This document shows positions 16,346 to 25,326 of a stretch of 41,350 bases of DNA, one piece after another. Under the pieces are notes generated by a model. It was not told the DNA's origin, did no database searches, and was given only the letters and a program-made list of their open reading frames with translations. Position numbers and translations under genes: made by a program. This DNA comes from Flavobacterium sp. (GTDB lineage: Bacteria > Bacteroidota > Bacteroidia > Flavobacteriales > Flavobacteriaceae): contig NZ_JAQVCH010000024.1 of assembly GCF_028689845.1 (NCBI RefSeq), positions 1 through 41,350 on the forward strand, written 5' to 3'. Every line of letters begins with the position of its first letter. Positions within the stretch are counted from its first letter, which is position 1.

Positions 16346-16371
16346 AAAAGCATCCGATTTCAAATGCTTTT
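16346..16371 (-). terminator. Terminator of the prolyl isomerase gene
   Basis: AAAAGCAT (16346-16353) pairs with ATGCTTTT (16364-16371). It lies downstream of the isomerase stop (16450) on the minus strand and resembles the hairpin at 15356 in sequence. Confidence 0.6.
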
Positions 16372-16449
16372 CAATTATTTGCTTTGTAAATAGTCCGTTT
16401 TTTGTCGATACGTTTAAAAAAACCTACGTACATCCTACAACCTACAACC

Positions 16450-17385
16450 TTATTTAACGTCCATCAATTCTACGTCAAAAATTAAGGTTGCGTCTGGTGG
16501 AATTACGCCACCCGCTCCGCTTGAACCATAACCTAGATAGGACGGAATGACAAAACGAGCTTTATCGCCAACTTGTAATAATTGGATTCCTTCATCCCAA
16601 CCTTCAATCACATGACCTTTTCCTAATGGAAAATCAATTGGTTTTTTACGTTTATAAGACGAGTCAAAAACTTGTCCATTTTCTAACGAACCTTCGTAAT
16701 GAACTGAAACTGTTTTACCTTTTTCGGCTTGTTTTCCGCTTCCTTTTTGAATCATTTTGTATCGCAAACCGCTTTCTGTTTTTTCAAAACCAGCAGCAAT
16801 TTTTTCAAGTGCAGCTTCTGCTTTTTGTTTTTCTTCTACCATTCTTTTTTCACGTGAACCTTCAAAGTTTCGAAATGCTTCAATCGCATTCCACTTTTGA
16901 GCTTCCTCGCCAACACGAACAATTTCAATCGATTCCAACATATCGCCTTGTGCAATAGCATCAACAATAGCTTGACCTTCTATCACATTTCCAAAAACAG
17001 TATGTTTGTTATCTAACCAAGGCGTAGCCACGTGTGTAATAAAAAACTGTGAACCATTCGAACCAGGTCCAGCGTTTGCCATAGACAAAACGCCTGGCGT
17101 ATCATGGCGTAAATCAGGGTGAAATTCATCATCAAATTGATAACCTGGCCCTCCCGTTCCTTGACCTTGTGGGCAACCACCTTGAATCATGAAATCAGCA
17201 ATTACACGGTGAAATTTTAATCCGTCATAATACGGTTTTCCCATTGGTTTTGCTTCATTTTCTAATTGTCCTTCGGCTAAACCAACAAAATTTCCAACCG
17301 TTCCAGGTGTTTTATCATGCGTTAATTTAACTGTTATTGTTCCTTTTGAGGTATTAAATTTAGCGTAAATTCCGTTTTCCATCAT
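16450..17385 (-). CDS. Peptidyl-prolyl isomerase, cyclophilin-FKBP fusion
   Basis: A 311-residue cytosolic foldase with two catalytic domains. Residues about 3-165 are a cyclophilin ([42 protein letters not shown]). Residues about 215-311 are an FKBP domain ([54 protein letters not shown]). A charged helical linker joins them. Such two-domain isomerases occur in several Flavobacteriia. The start is either of two adjacent ATGs (17385, 17382). A -7 box TAATTTTG lies at 17414-17407. Confidence 0.93.
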   Translation of the reverse strand: MMENGIYAKFNTSKGTITVKLTHDKTPGTVGNFVGLAEGQLENEAKPMGKPYYDGLKFHRVIADFMIQGGCPQGQGTGGPGYQFDDEFHPDLRHDTPGVLSMANAGPGSNGSQFFITHVATPWLDNKHTVFGNVIEGQAIVDAIAQGDMLESIEIVRVGEEAQKWNAIEAFRNFEGSREKRMVEEKQKAEAALEKIAAGFEKTESGLRYKMIQKGSGKQAEKGKTVSVHYEGSLENGQVFDSSYKRKKPIDFPLGKGHVIEGWDEGIQLLQVGDKARFVIPSYLGYGSSGAGGVIPPDATLIFDVELMDVK

Positions 17386-17450
17386 TTTTTGTTTTAAAAT
17401 AAAGTGCAAAATTACGAATAAAAAAACGGAATACTAAATTCAAAAATGGC

Positions 17451-17458
17451 TACTTTTG
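17451..17458 (+). promoter_or_regulatory. -7 box upstream of the methyltransferase
   Basis: TACTTTTG matches TAnnTTTG; no TTG is seen at the right distance. It predicts transcription from about 17465, upstream of the conserved protein N terminus encoded from about 17490. Confidence 0.45.
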
Positions 17459-17486
17459 AAATTCATACCTCTTTTAAAGAAAAATC

Positions 17487-18287
17487 ATAAAAGTAGAAGA
17501 TAATTACATCCGCATAAATCAAGAAACATGGAACCACAAAACAAAGTTTCATGTAGAATCTGATTTTTATGAAATGGAAAATTTCAAAAACGGAAAATCG
17601 TCGTTAAATCAAATTGAGCTTTCACTTTTGGGCGATGTGGAAAATAAAAAAATCCTTCATTTGCAATGTCATTTTGGACAAGACACGCTATCCCTAGCCC
17701 GATTAGGTGCTGACGTTACGGGTGTCGATTTTTCCGAAGAAGCTATTGCTGTAGCAAAATCATTAGCAGAAGAAATGCAACTAAACGCTCGTTTTATTTG
17801 TTGTGATGTGTATGAAACCTTGGCTCACCTTGATGAAAAATTTGATATTATTTATACCAGTTATGGCGTTTTAGGATGGTTACCAGATTTAAATAAATGG
17901 GCGGAAATTGTTTCTAAATTGCTAAAACCAGGTGGAAAAATCGTGTTGGTAGAATTTCATCCGATGGTTTGGATGTTTGATAATGAGGTTAAAAACATTG
18001 TATACAGTTATTTTAACGTAGAAACTATAATTGAAGAAGAAACCGGTACTTATGCGGATAAAAATGCTGCTTTAACTACAAAAACAATTACATGGAATCA
18101 TCCCATTTCTGAAGTTTTACAAGCGATGCTAGCAAATGGTTTAACGCTAAATTCTTTTGAGGAATTTGATTATTCACCTTATAATTGTTTAGGCGAAATG
18201 GAAGAATTTGAGCCTAAAAAATTTAGAAGCAAACAGCTTAAGCATAAGATTCCGTTGGTTTATGCGGTTGTTGCGACTCGAAGTTAA
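17487..18287 (+). CDS. Class I SAM-dependent methyltransferase (start codon not ATG)
   Basis: A methyltransferase with motif I as ILHLQCHFGQDTLSLARLGA, then VTGVDFSEEAI (acidic motif II) and FDIIYTSYGVLGWLPDL. The first ATG (17574) would give 237 residues, but the frame is open upstream and encodes VEDNYIRINQETWNHKTKF and HVESDFYE. The pattern WNxKTxxHxxSDFY is the usual N terminus of this family as I know it. The frame is closed by TAA at 17475, and no ATG, GTG or TTG stands at the expected place apart from GTA/ATA codons (ATA at 17487 before AAAGTAGAAGAT). So the real start is non-canonical, mutated, or misread. The substrate is unknown. Confidence 0.8.
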   Translation: MKVEDNYIRINQETWNHKTKFHVESDFYEMENFKNGKSSLNQIELSLLGDVENKKILHLQCHFGQDTLSLARLGADVTGVDFSEEAIAVAKSLAEEMQLNARFICCDVYETLAHLDEKFDIIYTSYGVLGWLPDLNKWAEIVSKLLKPGGKIVLVEFHPMVWMFDNEVKNIVYSYFNVETIIEEETGTYADKNAALTTKTITWNHPISEVLQAMLANGLTLNSFEEFDYSPYNCLGEMEEFEPKKFRSKQLKHKIPLVYAVVATRS

Positions 18288-18420
18288 AAATTTTATGAAG
18301 AACAGATGATTAAGCGAATTATGTTTATTCCCGAATAAATAAAATAGTTCAATTTTTAATATATTTGATTGATATTGAATAATAGACAAAATGTGAAAAG
18401 CAAATAGTTTGAGTTGAGGA

Positions 18421-18462
18421 AGTTGAAAACGTTTGTAGAGCAAAGCGTTAATTGAGAAACTT
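18421..18462 (+). repeat. 42-bp direct repeat, left flank of the R-M cassette
   Basis: AGTTGAAAACGTTTG followed by TAGAGCAAAGCGTTAAT and so on; it matches 20976-21017 at 38 of 42 positions in the same orientation. It lies in the 294-nt non-coding gap before the endonuclease gene. The rest of that gap shows no gene. Confidence 0.75.
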
Positions 18463-18525
18463 GGTGTAACGGTTTTTCCCACAAACGAACAATTTATCAC
18501 TTTAAAATCTTAGAAAATTGATCTT

Positions 18526-18556
18526 TTGAAAAATCCAAATTAAGTTCATAGTTTAG
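18526..18556 (+). promoter_or_regulatory. Possible endonuclease gene promoter
   Basis: TTG (18526-18528), 20 nt, TAGTTTAG (18549-18556) differs from TTG-N19-TAnnTTTG at one position. The start would be near 18562, about 20 nt before the ATG at 18582. Confidence 0.4.
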
Positions 18557-18581
18557 CAAACAAAAACAAATTTAAAGAAAC

Positions 18582-19346
18582 ATGAAAAATAAGTATGTTG
18601 ATTTTATTTCTGATAAACACTTTCTAGATTGCATTGCAAATCTTCATTTCGCCTACTTAAAAGCTAAAAACAACATTACGAAAAAGAACTTTTATACAAA
18701 TAAAGTTGATACTATAAAGTTAACTTTTGATTCTGAATTTAATACGATTGATGAAGAAAGTTTAATTCAGGCCGAAATATTGCGACAAATAGACAAATCC
18801 ATAAATAATTCTATAGGTACTTTTCATGAACAAATACTGGGTGGGATTAAAGGTTTTGAAATTGGAAATTTGAGTGGATTTGATATAAAAGCGACAGATG
18901 ACACATTGTTTGCAGATATAAAAAACAAACACAACACTATGAACAGTAGTTCCGCCGAAGCTCTTTTTCAAAAACTTTCAAGATATGCAGATGACTACAA
19001 AAAAGCAAAATGCTATTGGGTTCAAATTTTAGCAAAAAATAGTTTTTGTGAACATTGGAAAGGAGATATTAATGGAAAAGAGTACAGCCATAGTCGTGTT
19101 TACAAAATTTCTGGTGATCAATTTTATGCATTACTTTCAGGAAAAGAAAACGCACTATTTCAGCTATATAAAAGTCTTCCAGTTGCAGTGAAAGATTACC
19201 TTAATTCCATTGAAAAAAACCAATCTGTAAAAGAAAATTCTGCATTAGAAGAAATCAAAAAAGAAACCAAAATTTCAAAAAGGACAATTATAGATCAAAT
19301 AACCTTTGAAAATTATAGTTACTATTTAGGTTTTGACAAATTGTAA
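18582..19346 (+). CDS. Type II restriction endonuclease, Eco47II family
   Basis: A 254-residue protein resembling the Eco47II/Sau96I-type endonucleases that cut GGWCC or GGNCC. It has the family-like start MKNKYVDFISDKHFLDCIANLHFAY and a PD-(D/E)xK-like core GNLSGFDIKATDDTLFADIKNKH, where the Asp and DIK..K arrangement could form the active site. The methyltransferase gene converges on it and overlaps its last 25 nt, the usual R-M partnership. The exact recognition site cannot be told from the sequence. GGWCC sites do occur in the window (for example 1678-1682 and 24405-24409), so the host DNA would need protection. Confidence 0.85.
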   Translation: MKNKYVDFISDKHFLDCIANLHFAYLKAKNNITKKNFYTNKVDTIKLTFDSEFNTIDEESLIQAEILRQIDKSINNSIGTFHEQILGGIKGFEIGNLSGFDIKATDDTLFADIKNKHNTMNSSSAEALFQKLSRYADDYKKAKCYWVQILAKNSFCEHWKGDINGKEYSHSRVYKISGDQFYALLSGKENALFQLYKSLPVAVKDYLNSIEKNQSVKENSALEEIKKETKISKRTIIDQITFENYSYYLGFDKL

Positions 19347-20566
19347 TATTTGTTCAAAAACTTCACGATAGAGTAACCAACTTCTTTTCCTAAATTAACC
19401 GGAACAGCATTTCCAATTTGTTTATATTGCTGAGCAATAGAACCTTCAAATTTCCAATCATCAGGAAAAGTTTGAATTCTCGCATATTCTCTAACTGTAA
19501 AAGGTCTAGTTTCTTCGGGATGGCATCTTTCGGTTTGCTTTTGTGCTGGACTACAAGTTAAAGTCAAACAAGGTTCGTCCCAACCTATCCGCCTTGCAAT
19601 TCCGGTTTTGCCACCGCCGAGATGAAAACTTCCACCCATAAATTCTTTTTGAATATCTAAAGGTAAATCACGCCAGTAACCTTTTTGTGGAACCAAATCT
19701 AAAACATCAATTTTACTTTGTGGATATTTTGAACCTCCAGATTTTGGAACATCACAATCAAATAATTCTCCTTTTTTTAAAGCATCTTTTAAATTGTATA
19801 TTTTCTTATATGGTTTTGGATAGTCAAATTTCAAATCAATATCTTTTCTAATTCCTACTAAAATCAGTCGTTCTCTTTTTTGAGGAACATTAAAATTAAT
19901 TGCTTTTAGAACTTGAACCGGAACAACATTATAACCTATTTCATCTAAAATAGAAATCATTCCTTGGAGTGTTTTACCATTTTCATGGCTTAATAGTCCA
20001 CGTACATTTTCACCAATACAAATTGGCGGATTTACTTCTTTTACAACTCTAGCAAACTCATAAAACAACGTTCCTCTTGCGTCGGACAGCCCAAGTTTTT
20101 TTCCAGCATAACTAAATGCTTGACAGGGAAATCCACCAGTTACAACATCCACTTTATTTGTATATTCCACAAAACTAAACGATTTAATATCTCCTTCTAA
20201 AATATTCCAATTTGGACGATTTGTTCTTAATGTATTACAAGCCCATTTGTCAATTTCATTTAAAGCAACACATTTCAATCCAGCTTTTTCCATTCCAACT
20301 GCTAATCCACCTGCTCCAGCAAATAATTCTAAAACATTATATTCATTATGTGGTTCAATATAATTTGATGTTATTTCTTGAATATTATCATCCAAGAAAT
20401 CTGCAAATAAAGTGTCAACATCAGATTTTCTGTAAACCCTATAATTACTCATAGGTTCACGAACGGCAATTAACTTTCCTTCTTTATCCCAACGTCGCAG
20501 CGTTTCTTTACTTTTACCTATATATTCAGAAGTTTCTGAAAGCGTCATATATTCATCCATAACCAA
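19322..20566 (-). CDS. HTH-fused DNA (cytosine-5) methyltransferase
   Basis: A 414-residue modification enzyme. Residues about 6-57 are a MerR/excisionase-type HTH (LSETSEYIGKSKETLRRWDK, then a YRVYRKSDVDTLF wing). The C5 MTase follows: motif I LFAGAGGLAVGME (81-93), IV GGFPCQAFSYAGK with the catalytic Cys 148, VI ENVRGL (186-191), VIII VPQKRERLILVGIR, and X YKQIGNAVPVNLG near the C terminus. It should protect the site cut by the endonuclease at 18582. The HTH could autoregulate the gene, as known for other N-terminally extended C5 MTases such as M.SsoII, which uses a different HTH type. The start may be 20566 or the ATG two codons later. Confidence 0.93.
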   Translation of the reverse strand: MVMDEYMTLSETSEYIGKSKETLRRWDKEGKLIAVREPMSNYRVYRKSDVDTLFADFLDDNIQEITSNYIEPHNEYNVLELFAGAGGLAVGMEKAGLKCVALNEIDKWACNTLRTNRPNWNILEGDIKSFSFVEYTNKVDVVTGGFPCQAFSYAGKKLGLSDARGTLFYEFARVVKEVNPPICIGENVRGLLSHENGKTLQGMISILDEIGYNVVPVQVLKAINFNVPQKRERLILVGIRKDIDLKFDYPKPYKKIYNLKDALKKGELFDCDVPKSGGSKYPQSKIDVLDLVPQKGYWRDLPLDIQKEFMGGSFHLGGGKTGIARRIGWDEPCLTLTCSPAQKQTERCHPEETRPFTVREYARIQTFPDDWKFEGSIAQQYKQIGNAVPVNLGKEVGYSIVKFLNKYYNLSKPK

Positions 20567-20572
20567 GTTGCT

Positions 20573-20621
20573 TAACCTTACACAATGGTTACAAATTTAT
20601 ACTAAAAAATGGAATATACAA
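20573..20621 (-). promoter_or_regulatory. Methyltransferase promoter with candidate operator
   Basis: On the minus strand TTG (20621-20619), exactly 19 nt, then TAAATTTG (20599-20592) is an ideal flavobacterial promoter, with a start near 20585. Directly next to the -7 box, across the start point, lies the inverted repeat TAACC-N9-GGTTA (20573-20591), a possible site for the enzyme's own HTH. Confidence 0.65.
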
Positions 20622-20975
20622 GTGAGAATCAAGAAATGATTCAACTTCATTTATTTAATTTTACAGCTATATAAATTTTACTTCTTCTAAAACAGCACAA
20701 TGCTCTGTAAATTGTTTATAAATTCCTAGTAAATAAAATTTCTCTTACCACAGGAGTATCCCTATTTCGCATTAACACAATAAAAAAACCTGTTCTCTTC
20801 CGTGTGCATCAAGTGTTAAAAAAATCTATTTTTTATTATATTTGATAAATGTCTTAGACCAAAGAAGGTTATGTCATCAGAGATTAAAGTTTGGCAAATT
20901 ATATCACTCAACAATAGCTGATTGGATTATTGTGTCTTCAACAAAACGCATAAATAAAACTTATTATTTCTTCGT
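20622..20975. other. Non-coding stretch upstream of the methyltransferase
   Basis: No ORF, RNA gene or known element is seen. The stretch is AT-rich. One TATATTTGA sequence (near 20835) looks like a -7 box on the + strand, but no gene follows. It ends at the right-hand 42-bp repeat. Confidence 0.5.
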
Positions 20976-21017
20976 AGTTGAAAACGTTTGCAGAGCAAAG
21001 TGTTAATAGAGAGACTT
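20976..21017 (+). repeat. 42-bp direct repeat, right flank of the R-M cassette
   Basis: Second copy of the repeat at 18421-18462; mismatches at repeat positions 16, 26, 33 and 37. It lies between the methyltransferase promoter and the 3' end of the T9SS surface protein gene. 21018-21200 holds no further gene. Confidence 0.75.
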
Positions 21018-21200
21018 CGAGGAGCTGAAGTTGATATTTTTAGGTTTTTGAATAACTTAAAAGGTATGTTAAATCAATTTTAAAAAAAAACACGCCAATA
21101 GAAGTTGAATAGACAATAAAATGTCTACCTATATCTCATCCTAAAAGAAATTACAATTAATTTATGGCCGGAAATAAACTCATTCGGAGATTGACTGTAC

Positions 21201-23690
21201 TTATTTTTTAATAATAATCCTGTTCACTATTCCTTTTTCGGTATATATTTTTACAAAGTAGTTTCCTGTTTTTAAAGCATTCAGATCTACCTTATTTTCA
21301 TGAACCGAAACCAACTGTAAAATTCTTCCATTTAGATCGTAAATGGCCACTTTTAACACCTGTTCATTCGTACTAAAATGTAAAAAATCTAGCACAGGGT
21401 TTGGATAAAGAACCATTGTTTTAGCATATTCATTTTCATTTAATCCCAACGCATTTTGAATGATTGTACTATAATTATTAGTTTCTATCGGAAAATTATA
21501 GTCAAAATAAATTGATGCAGCATTGCTAAAAAAATCGCCAAGTACTAAACTTGATTTTGTTTTAATTTTAAAAACCACATAACCGTCGTTGTTGGCATCA
21601 TCAAAAGGCAACTGTATTCCTTCAAAAAGAAATTCAACTTTATTGCCATTAATTCTTGTAACAAAATCGTGACTAGAACCAATCGGAACCAATGAATTAA
21701 CATCAAATTTATCCACATCAATCATGTCTTTTACAACAATATTTTCGGCTGGATAGGTTCCGGTATTTTCAAAGCGAATTAAATAATGTACATATTCACC
21801 CACGCTACTTGGCACGATTGTCTTGCCTTCTAAACAAGTTTTATCATTTGGATCAAAAGAGCCAACAACAACTTGATTTAATAAAAAAATGTTGTCATTT
21901 GGTGTTTCATCGGTGTTTAAAGTGGTAATAGTTGCCGAATAATCAAGAATATCATCAATTTCTACAGCTGGAATATCGGTAGGAGCGTTTACATTAAACT
22001 TAACTTCAATCAATCTAGTTTCAAAAGGTTGTAAATTCGTATAATTCCAAGTAAACGTATTTGATGTTTCATTATCATAAATAGGATTTACTATCATTAA
22101 ATCTAAAACAGTTCCATTATAAGTAAACGAGATAGTGCCGTTTTCTACTTGATTTCCTTTATTTTTATATATAATTTCATACTTTGCATCAAAACCTGGA
22201 CGAGCAGCGTTAATAGGAAGTATAACAATTTCAACATCAGAATGTAAACCATTGGCTGTGACACAAAAATTTTGAGTAAACGGACTCACTTCCGCTGGGA
22301 AATCAACCGTGAAATTTGGTGGATTAATATTGAAATAACTCGGATTTTCTAGGTTTGGAGTAATAGTAAAAACACCAGTTCCCACAGGAATAAAATAATT
22401 ACCCGATTCATTAGCAATGAAAACACTTTGGTTTTCGTTATCGGAGATGGTAAAATTCAGATTTTTATAAATAAAATCATTGCTATCACAACCGTCATTT
22501 GTATAATCTAGCAAGGTGTTTCCTGTAATTTTATAATAAGTTCCACCCGGTGTAAAAGTGCAGTAAGAGTTAACATGACAATTACTAAAATTATAGCTAT
22601 CAATCAAAAGTTGTAAATACTCAATATCCTCTTCGTCGGCACAAATATATTCCAAGTTAGAATTATATTGAATATATAAATCAATCCATTCTGGAATACC
22701 ATTTTTTAAATTTAAAGTGGTTAGTTGCTCATTATTATTACAATGTAATTTATTCATCGCAATACATTGAGAAACATCTAAACTGATTAAGTTGTTATCA
22801 TTACATCGCAGTTGCATTAAAGAAGTAGATTGCGAAAGATTAAGAGTAGTTAATTGATTAGAGTGACAATCTACGTATTCTAAATCAACAGATGGCGTAA
22901 AATCTAATGTGGTTAATTGATTAAGTTCGCATCTAAGATAGGTTAATGACGAGCAATCTGTAAGAGCTAAAGTTGTTAAATTGTTATTATAACATTGAAG
23001 CATTTGCAAAGCTGAACATCCAGCAAGATTTAAACTAGTAAGCTCATTAATGTTACATTGTAAATTCAAAAGCCCATTACATTGCGAGGCATCCAAACTT
23101 GTGATATTATTATAATAACAATGCAAAATTTGCAAAGCAGGAGATTGCGTAATAGTTAAACTAGTTAAGCTATTATTAGTACAATACATTTTTTGTAAAG
23201 ATGTACAAGGTGTTACATCCAAATTTAGTAATTGATTATTACTGCAATCAAAATCAAGTAAAGTAGTACAATTGGATAGGTTTATGGTGGTTAAATTGTT
23301 AAATTCACATCGCAAATTTAGTAGAGCCGTATTTTGACTTACATCTAACGCAGTTAAAATATTACCATTAATTCGCAACGACTCTAAGTTTGTAAAAGAA
23401 GAAATACCTGTTAAATCGCTAATATTTGAATTTTTTAAATCCAAGCATTTAATTGCTTGTGCTTCCGAAACTTGAATTTCTCCATCACCATTGGTGTCGA
23501 CAGCATGAGAGCCAAGTCCACTCCAATTATTATAAAACGCACTATAAACTGCGGCGTTGGTTGTAGCGTAAAAATTAGTAGAATTAGCCGCCAACAACTT
23601 CGATTTAAAATTGGCATCTGGAATATTAACAATCTGAGCAGAACAATAAGCAGTGAAAAGAAATAAAGTAAAAAGTAATTTTGCTTTCAT
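21201..23690 (-). CDS. Leucine-rich-repeat surface protein with T9SS sorting domain
   Basis: An 829-residue secreted protein. A signal peptide (MKAKLLFTLFLFTAYCSAQ) is followed by an EF-hand-like DTNGDGEIQVSEAQ (residues about 64-77), about a dozen LRRs of 20-23 residues between 85 and 345 (consensus LxxLxCxxNxLTxLDLSxCxxL, with regular Cys), then beta-sandwich regions including a DUF7619-like segment (SFDPNDKTCLEG, EYVHYLIRFENTGTYPAENIVV). The last 75 residues (LYPNPVLDFLHFST ... LKTGNYFVKIYT) are a type A sorting domain for type IX secretion. It is probably exported and anchored at the surface, possibly for adhesion. It is a single-gene unit. Confidence 0.93.
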   Translation of the reverse strand: MKAKLLFTLFLFTAYCSAQIVNIPDANFKSKLLAANSTNFYATTNAAVYSAFYNNWSGLGSHAVDTNGDGEIQVSEAQAIKCLDLKNSNISDLTGISSFTNLESLRINGNILTALDVSQNTALLNLRCEFNNLTTINLSNCTTLLDFDCSNNQLLNLDVTPCTSLQKMYCTNNSLTSLTITQSPALQILHCYYNNITSLDASQCNGLLNLQCNINELTSLNLAGCSALQMLQCYNNNLTTLALTDCSSLTYLRCELNQLTTLDFTPSVDLEYVDCHSNQLTTLNLSQSTSLMQLRCNDNNLISLDVSQCIAMNKLHCNNNEQLTTLNLKNGIPEWIDLYIQYNSNLEYICADEEDIEYLQLLIDSYNFSNCHVNSYCTFTPGGTYYKITGNTLLDYTNDGCDSNDFIYKNLNFTISDNENQSVFIANESGNYFIPVGTGVFTITPNLENPSYFNINPPNFTVDFPAEVSPFTQNFCVTANGLHSDVEIVILPINAARPGFDAKYEIIYKNKGNQVENGTISFTYNGTVLDLMIVNPIYDNETSNTFTWNYTNLQPFETRLIEVKFNVNAPTDIPAVEIDDILDYSATITTLNTDETPNDNIFLLNQVVVGSFDPNDKTCLEGKTIVPSSVGEYVHYLIRFENTGTYPAENIVVKDMIDVDKFDVNSLVPIGSSHDFVTRINGNKVEFLFEGIQLPFDDANNDGYVVFKIKTKSSLVLGDFFSNAASIYFDYNFPIETNNYSTIIQNALGLNENEYAKTMVLYPNPVLDFLHFSTNEQVLKVAIYDLNGRILQLVSVHENKVDLNALKTGNYFVKIYTEKGIVNRIIIKK

Positions 23691-24054
23691 TTGATAGTTA
23701 TTATAAGGTAAGATTGTTTTTTATAAACCAATAAATAGGATTAATCTTTTTGTTGTTTTTGGTTTCCAAATGTAATTAAAATTAAGGGAATGCATAACAT
23801 TATTTTCTAATTGCTTTTTAAGGACCAAGTGGGGATAGGTTAAAAGCAAATAACTCCAGCTATCCTAGTATTCACTCTTTAAAATAGCCCGAAACTCGAT
23901 GGCAATCGAAGTATTCCAATTATAAAACAACATGGTTCTTTACAAATGTCGAAGCACTTAGAACGCTTTACAAAACCTTTGTTTTGAAAAAAACTTGTCG
24001 TGAAAAGCCGGATTAGCTTCTAAAAAAAAGGTATTTTTGCTAAAAATTAATAGT
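23691..24054. other. Intergenic region between the LRR gene and trmD
   Basis: This holds the divergent upstream regions of both genes. Only a -7-like TATTTTTG at 24032-24039, some 15 nt before the trmD ATG, is recognisable. Nothing else is seen. Confidence 0.5.
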
Positions 24055-24729
24055 ATGCGAATTGATATTATCACTGTTTTACCTGAACTCTTACGAAGTC
24101 CGTTTGAAGCTTCCATTTTAAAACGTGCAATAGACAAAGGGTTGGCCGAAGTTCATGTGCACAACTTACGTGATTATACCACCAATAAGCAAAAAAGTGT
24201 GGATGATTATCAGTTTGGTGGTGGTGCTGGCATGGTCATGTCGATTCAACCGATTGACGATTGTATTGCCTTTTTAAAGAGTGAACGGGATTATGATGAA
24301 ATCATTTATATGTCGCCAGATGGTGAAACGTTGAATCAAAAAATGGCCAATTCGATGTCGCTTTTAAAAAACATCATCATTTTATGTGGTCATTATAAAG
24401 GAGTGGACCAACGCGTTCGCGATCATTTTATTACCAAAGAAATCTCGATTGGCGATTATGTTTTATCGGGCGGCGAATTAGGAGCAGCAGTTTTGGCAGA
24501 TGCGTTAATTCGTTTGATTCCTGGTGTTTTAAGTAATGAAACTTCCGCTTTGACGGATAGTTTTCAAGACAATTTACTTTCTGGTCCGATTTATACACGA
24601 CCAGCTGAATATAAAGGATGGAAAGTTCCGGCTGTTTTATTGAGTGGGAATTTTGCAGAAATTGACAAATGGCGAGAAAATATGTCGTTTGAACATACTA
24701 AAAACAGAAGACCAGATTTGTTAGAATAG
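24055..24729 (+). CDS. trmD: tRNA (guanine-N1)-methyltransferase TrmD
   Basis: A 224-residue SPOUT enzyme that makes m1G37 in tRNA. It starts [17 protein letters not shown]. The family marks are [34 protein letters not shown], and the trefoil knot with [24 protein letters not shown] 24055 is the right start; the frame runs further up but would pass the -7 box at 24032. It is upstream of rplS, with which trmD is often linked, but here rplS has its own promoter. Confidence 0.95.
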   Translation: MRIDIITVLPELLRSPFEASILKRAIDKGLAEVHVHNLRDYTTNKQKSVDDYQFGGGAGMVMSIQPIDDCIAFLKSERDYDEIIYMSPDGETLNQKMANSMSLLKNIIILCGHYKGVDQRVRDHFITKEISIGDYVLSGGELGAAVLADALIRLIPGVLSNETSALTDSFQDNLLSGPIYTRPAEYKGWKVPAVLLSGNFAEIDKWRENMSFEHTKNRRPDLLE

Positions 24730-24851
24730 TTTTGGTTAGTTTGCAGTTTAAAGTTTACATCCATAGTGTTTAGTTTAGGTAGCAGTTATAAGGAAATCTA
24801 CTATTTCCATTCTTTTAGAGCGTAAAAGTGGTTGAAAACGAATTAAAAAAG

Positions 24852-24881
24852 TTGTGTAATTGGATTTTAGTTGTAAATTTG
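24852..24881 (+). promoter_or_regulatory. rplS promoter
   Basis: TTG (24852-24854), exactly 19 nt, then TAAATTTG (24874-24881) is a perfect match to the flavobacterial consensus. The predicted start near 24888 leaves a 65-70 nt leader before rplS. Confidence 0.8.
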
Positions 24882-24887
24882 CACCCA

Positions 24888-24954
24888 CATTAGACCAACC
24901 TCTGACGAAAATCGTGTATGTTGCTTTGATTACCAACTATTTAACTTAATTGTT
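24888..24954 (+). ncRNA. 5' leader of rplS
   Basis: A leader of about 67 nt lies between the predicted start and the rplS ATG. It holds a small ACG-AAAAT-CGT hairpin (near 24905). Ribosomal-protein leaders often bind their product, but the structure here is slight. Confidence 0.3.
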
Positions 24955-25305
24955 ATGTCAGATTTAATGAAATTCGTAGAGAGCGAATTTGTTACTAAAA
25001 AAGATTTTCCAGAATTTGGAGCTGGAGATACCATCACCGTTTATTATGAAATTAAAGAGGGTGAAAAAACTAGAACACAGTTCTTTAAAGGTGTAGTTAT
25101 CCAACGAAGAGGTTCAGGAGCTACAGAAACGTTCACTATTCGTAAAATGTCAGGTGCAATTGGAGTGGAAAGAATTTTTCCAGTAAACATGCCTGCTCTT
25201 CAAAAAGTGGAAGTAAATCAAAGAGGTAAAGTTCGTAGAGCTAGAATATTCTACTTTAGAGAACTTACTGGTAAGAAAGCAAGAATCAAAGAAAGAAGAA
25301 GATAG
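24955..25305 (+). CDS. rplS: 50S ribosomal protein L19
   Basis: A 116-residue L19. VTKKDFPEFGAGDTITVYYE, the conserved FKGVVIQRRGSGATETFTIRK (split by identity, not by gap) and the basic C terminus GKVRRARIFYFREL...ARIKERRR are all present. The length is normal for Bacteroidota. A strong promoter precedes it and a strong terminator follows at 25327. Confidence 0.97.
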   Translation: MSDLMKFVESEFVTKKDFPEFGAGDTITVYYEIKEGEKTRTQFFKGVVIQRRGSGATETFTIRKMSGAIGVERIFPVNMPALQKVEVNQRGKVRRARIFYFRELTGKKARIKERRR

Positions 25306-25326
25306 TCATTTTTCTACTTATAAGTT

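Noticed and set aside
20835..20845. Isolated TATATTTGA box on the + strand
   Set aside because: No gene or structured RNA follows it before the convergent 3' end of the LRR gene.
24037..24054. TTG start for trmD
   Set aside because: The TTG is part of the -7 promoter box TATTTTTG; the family start [11 protein letters not shown] is the ATG at 24055.
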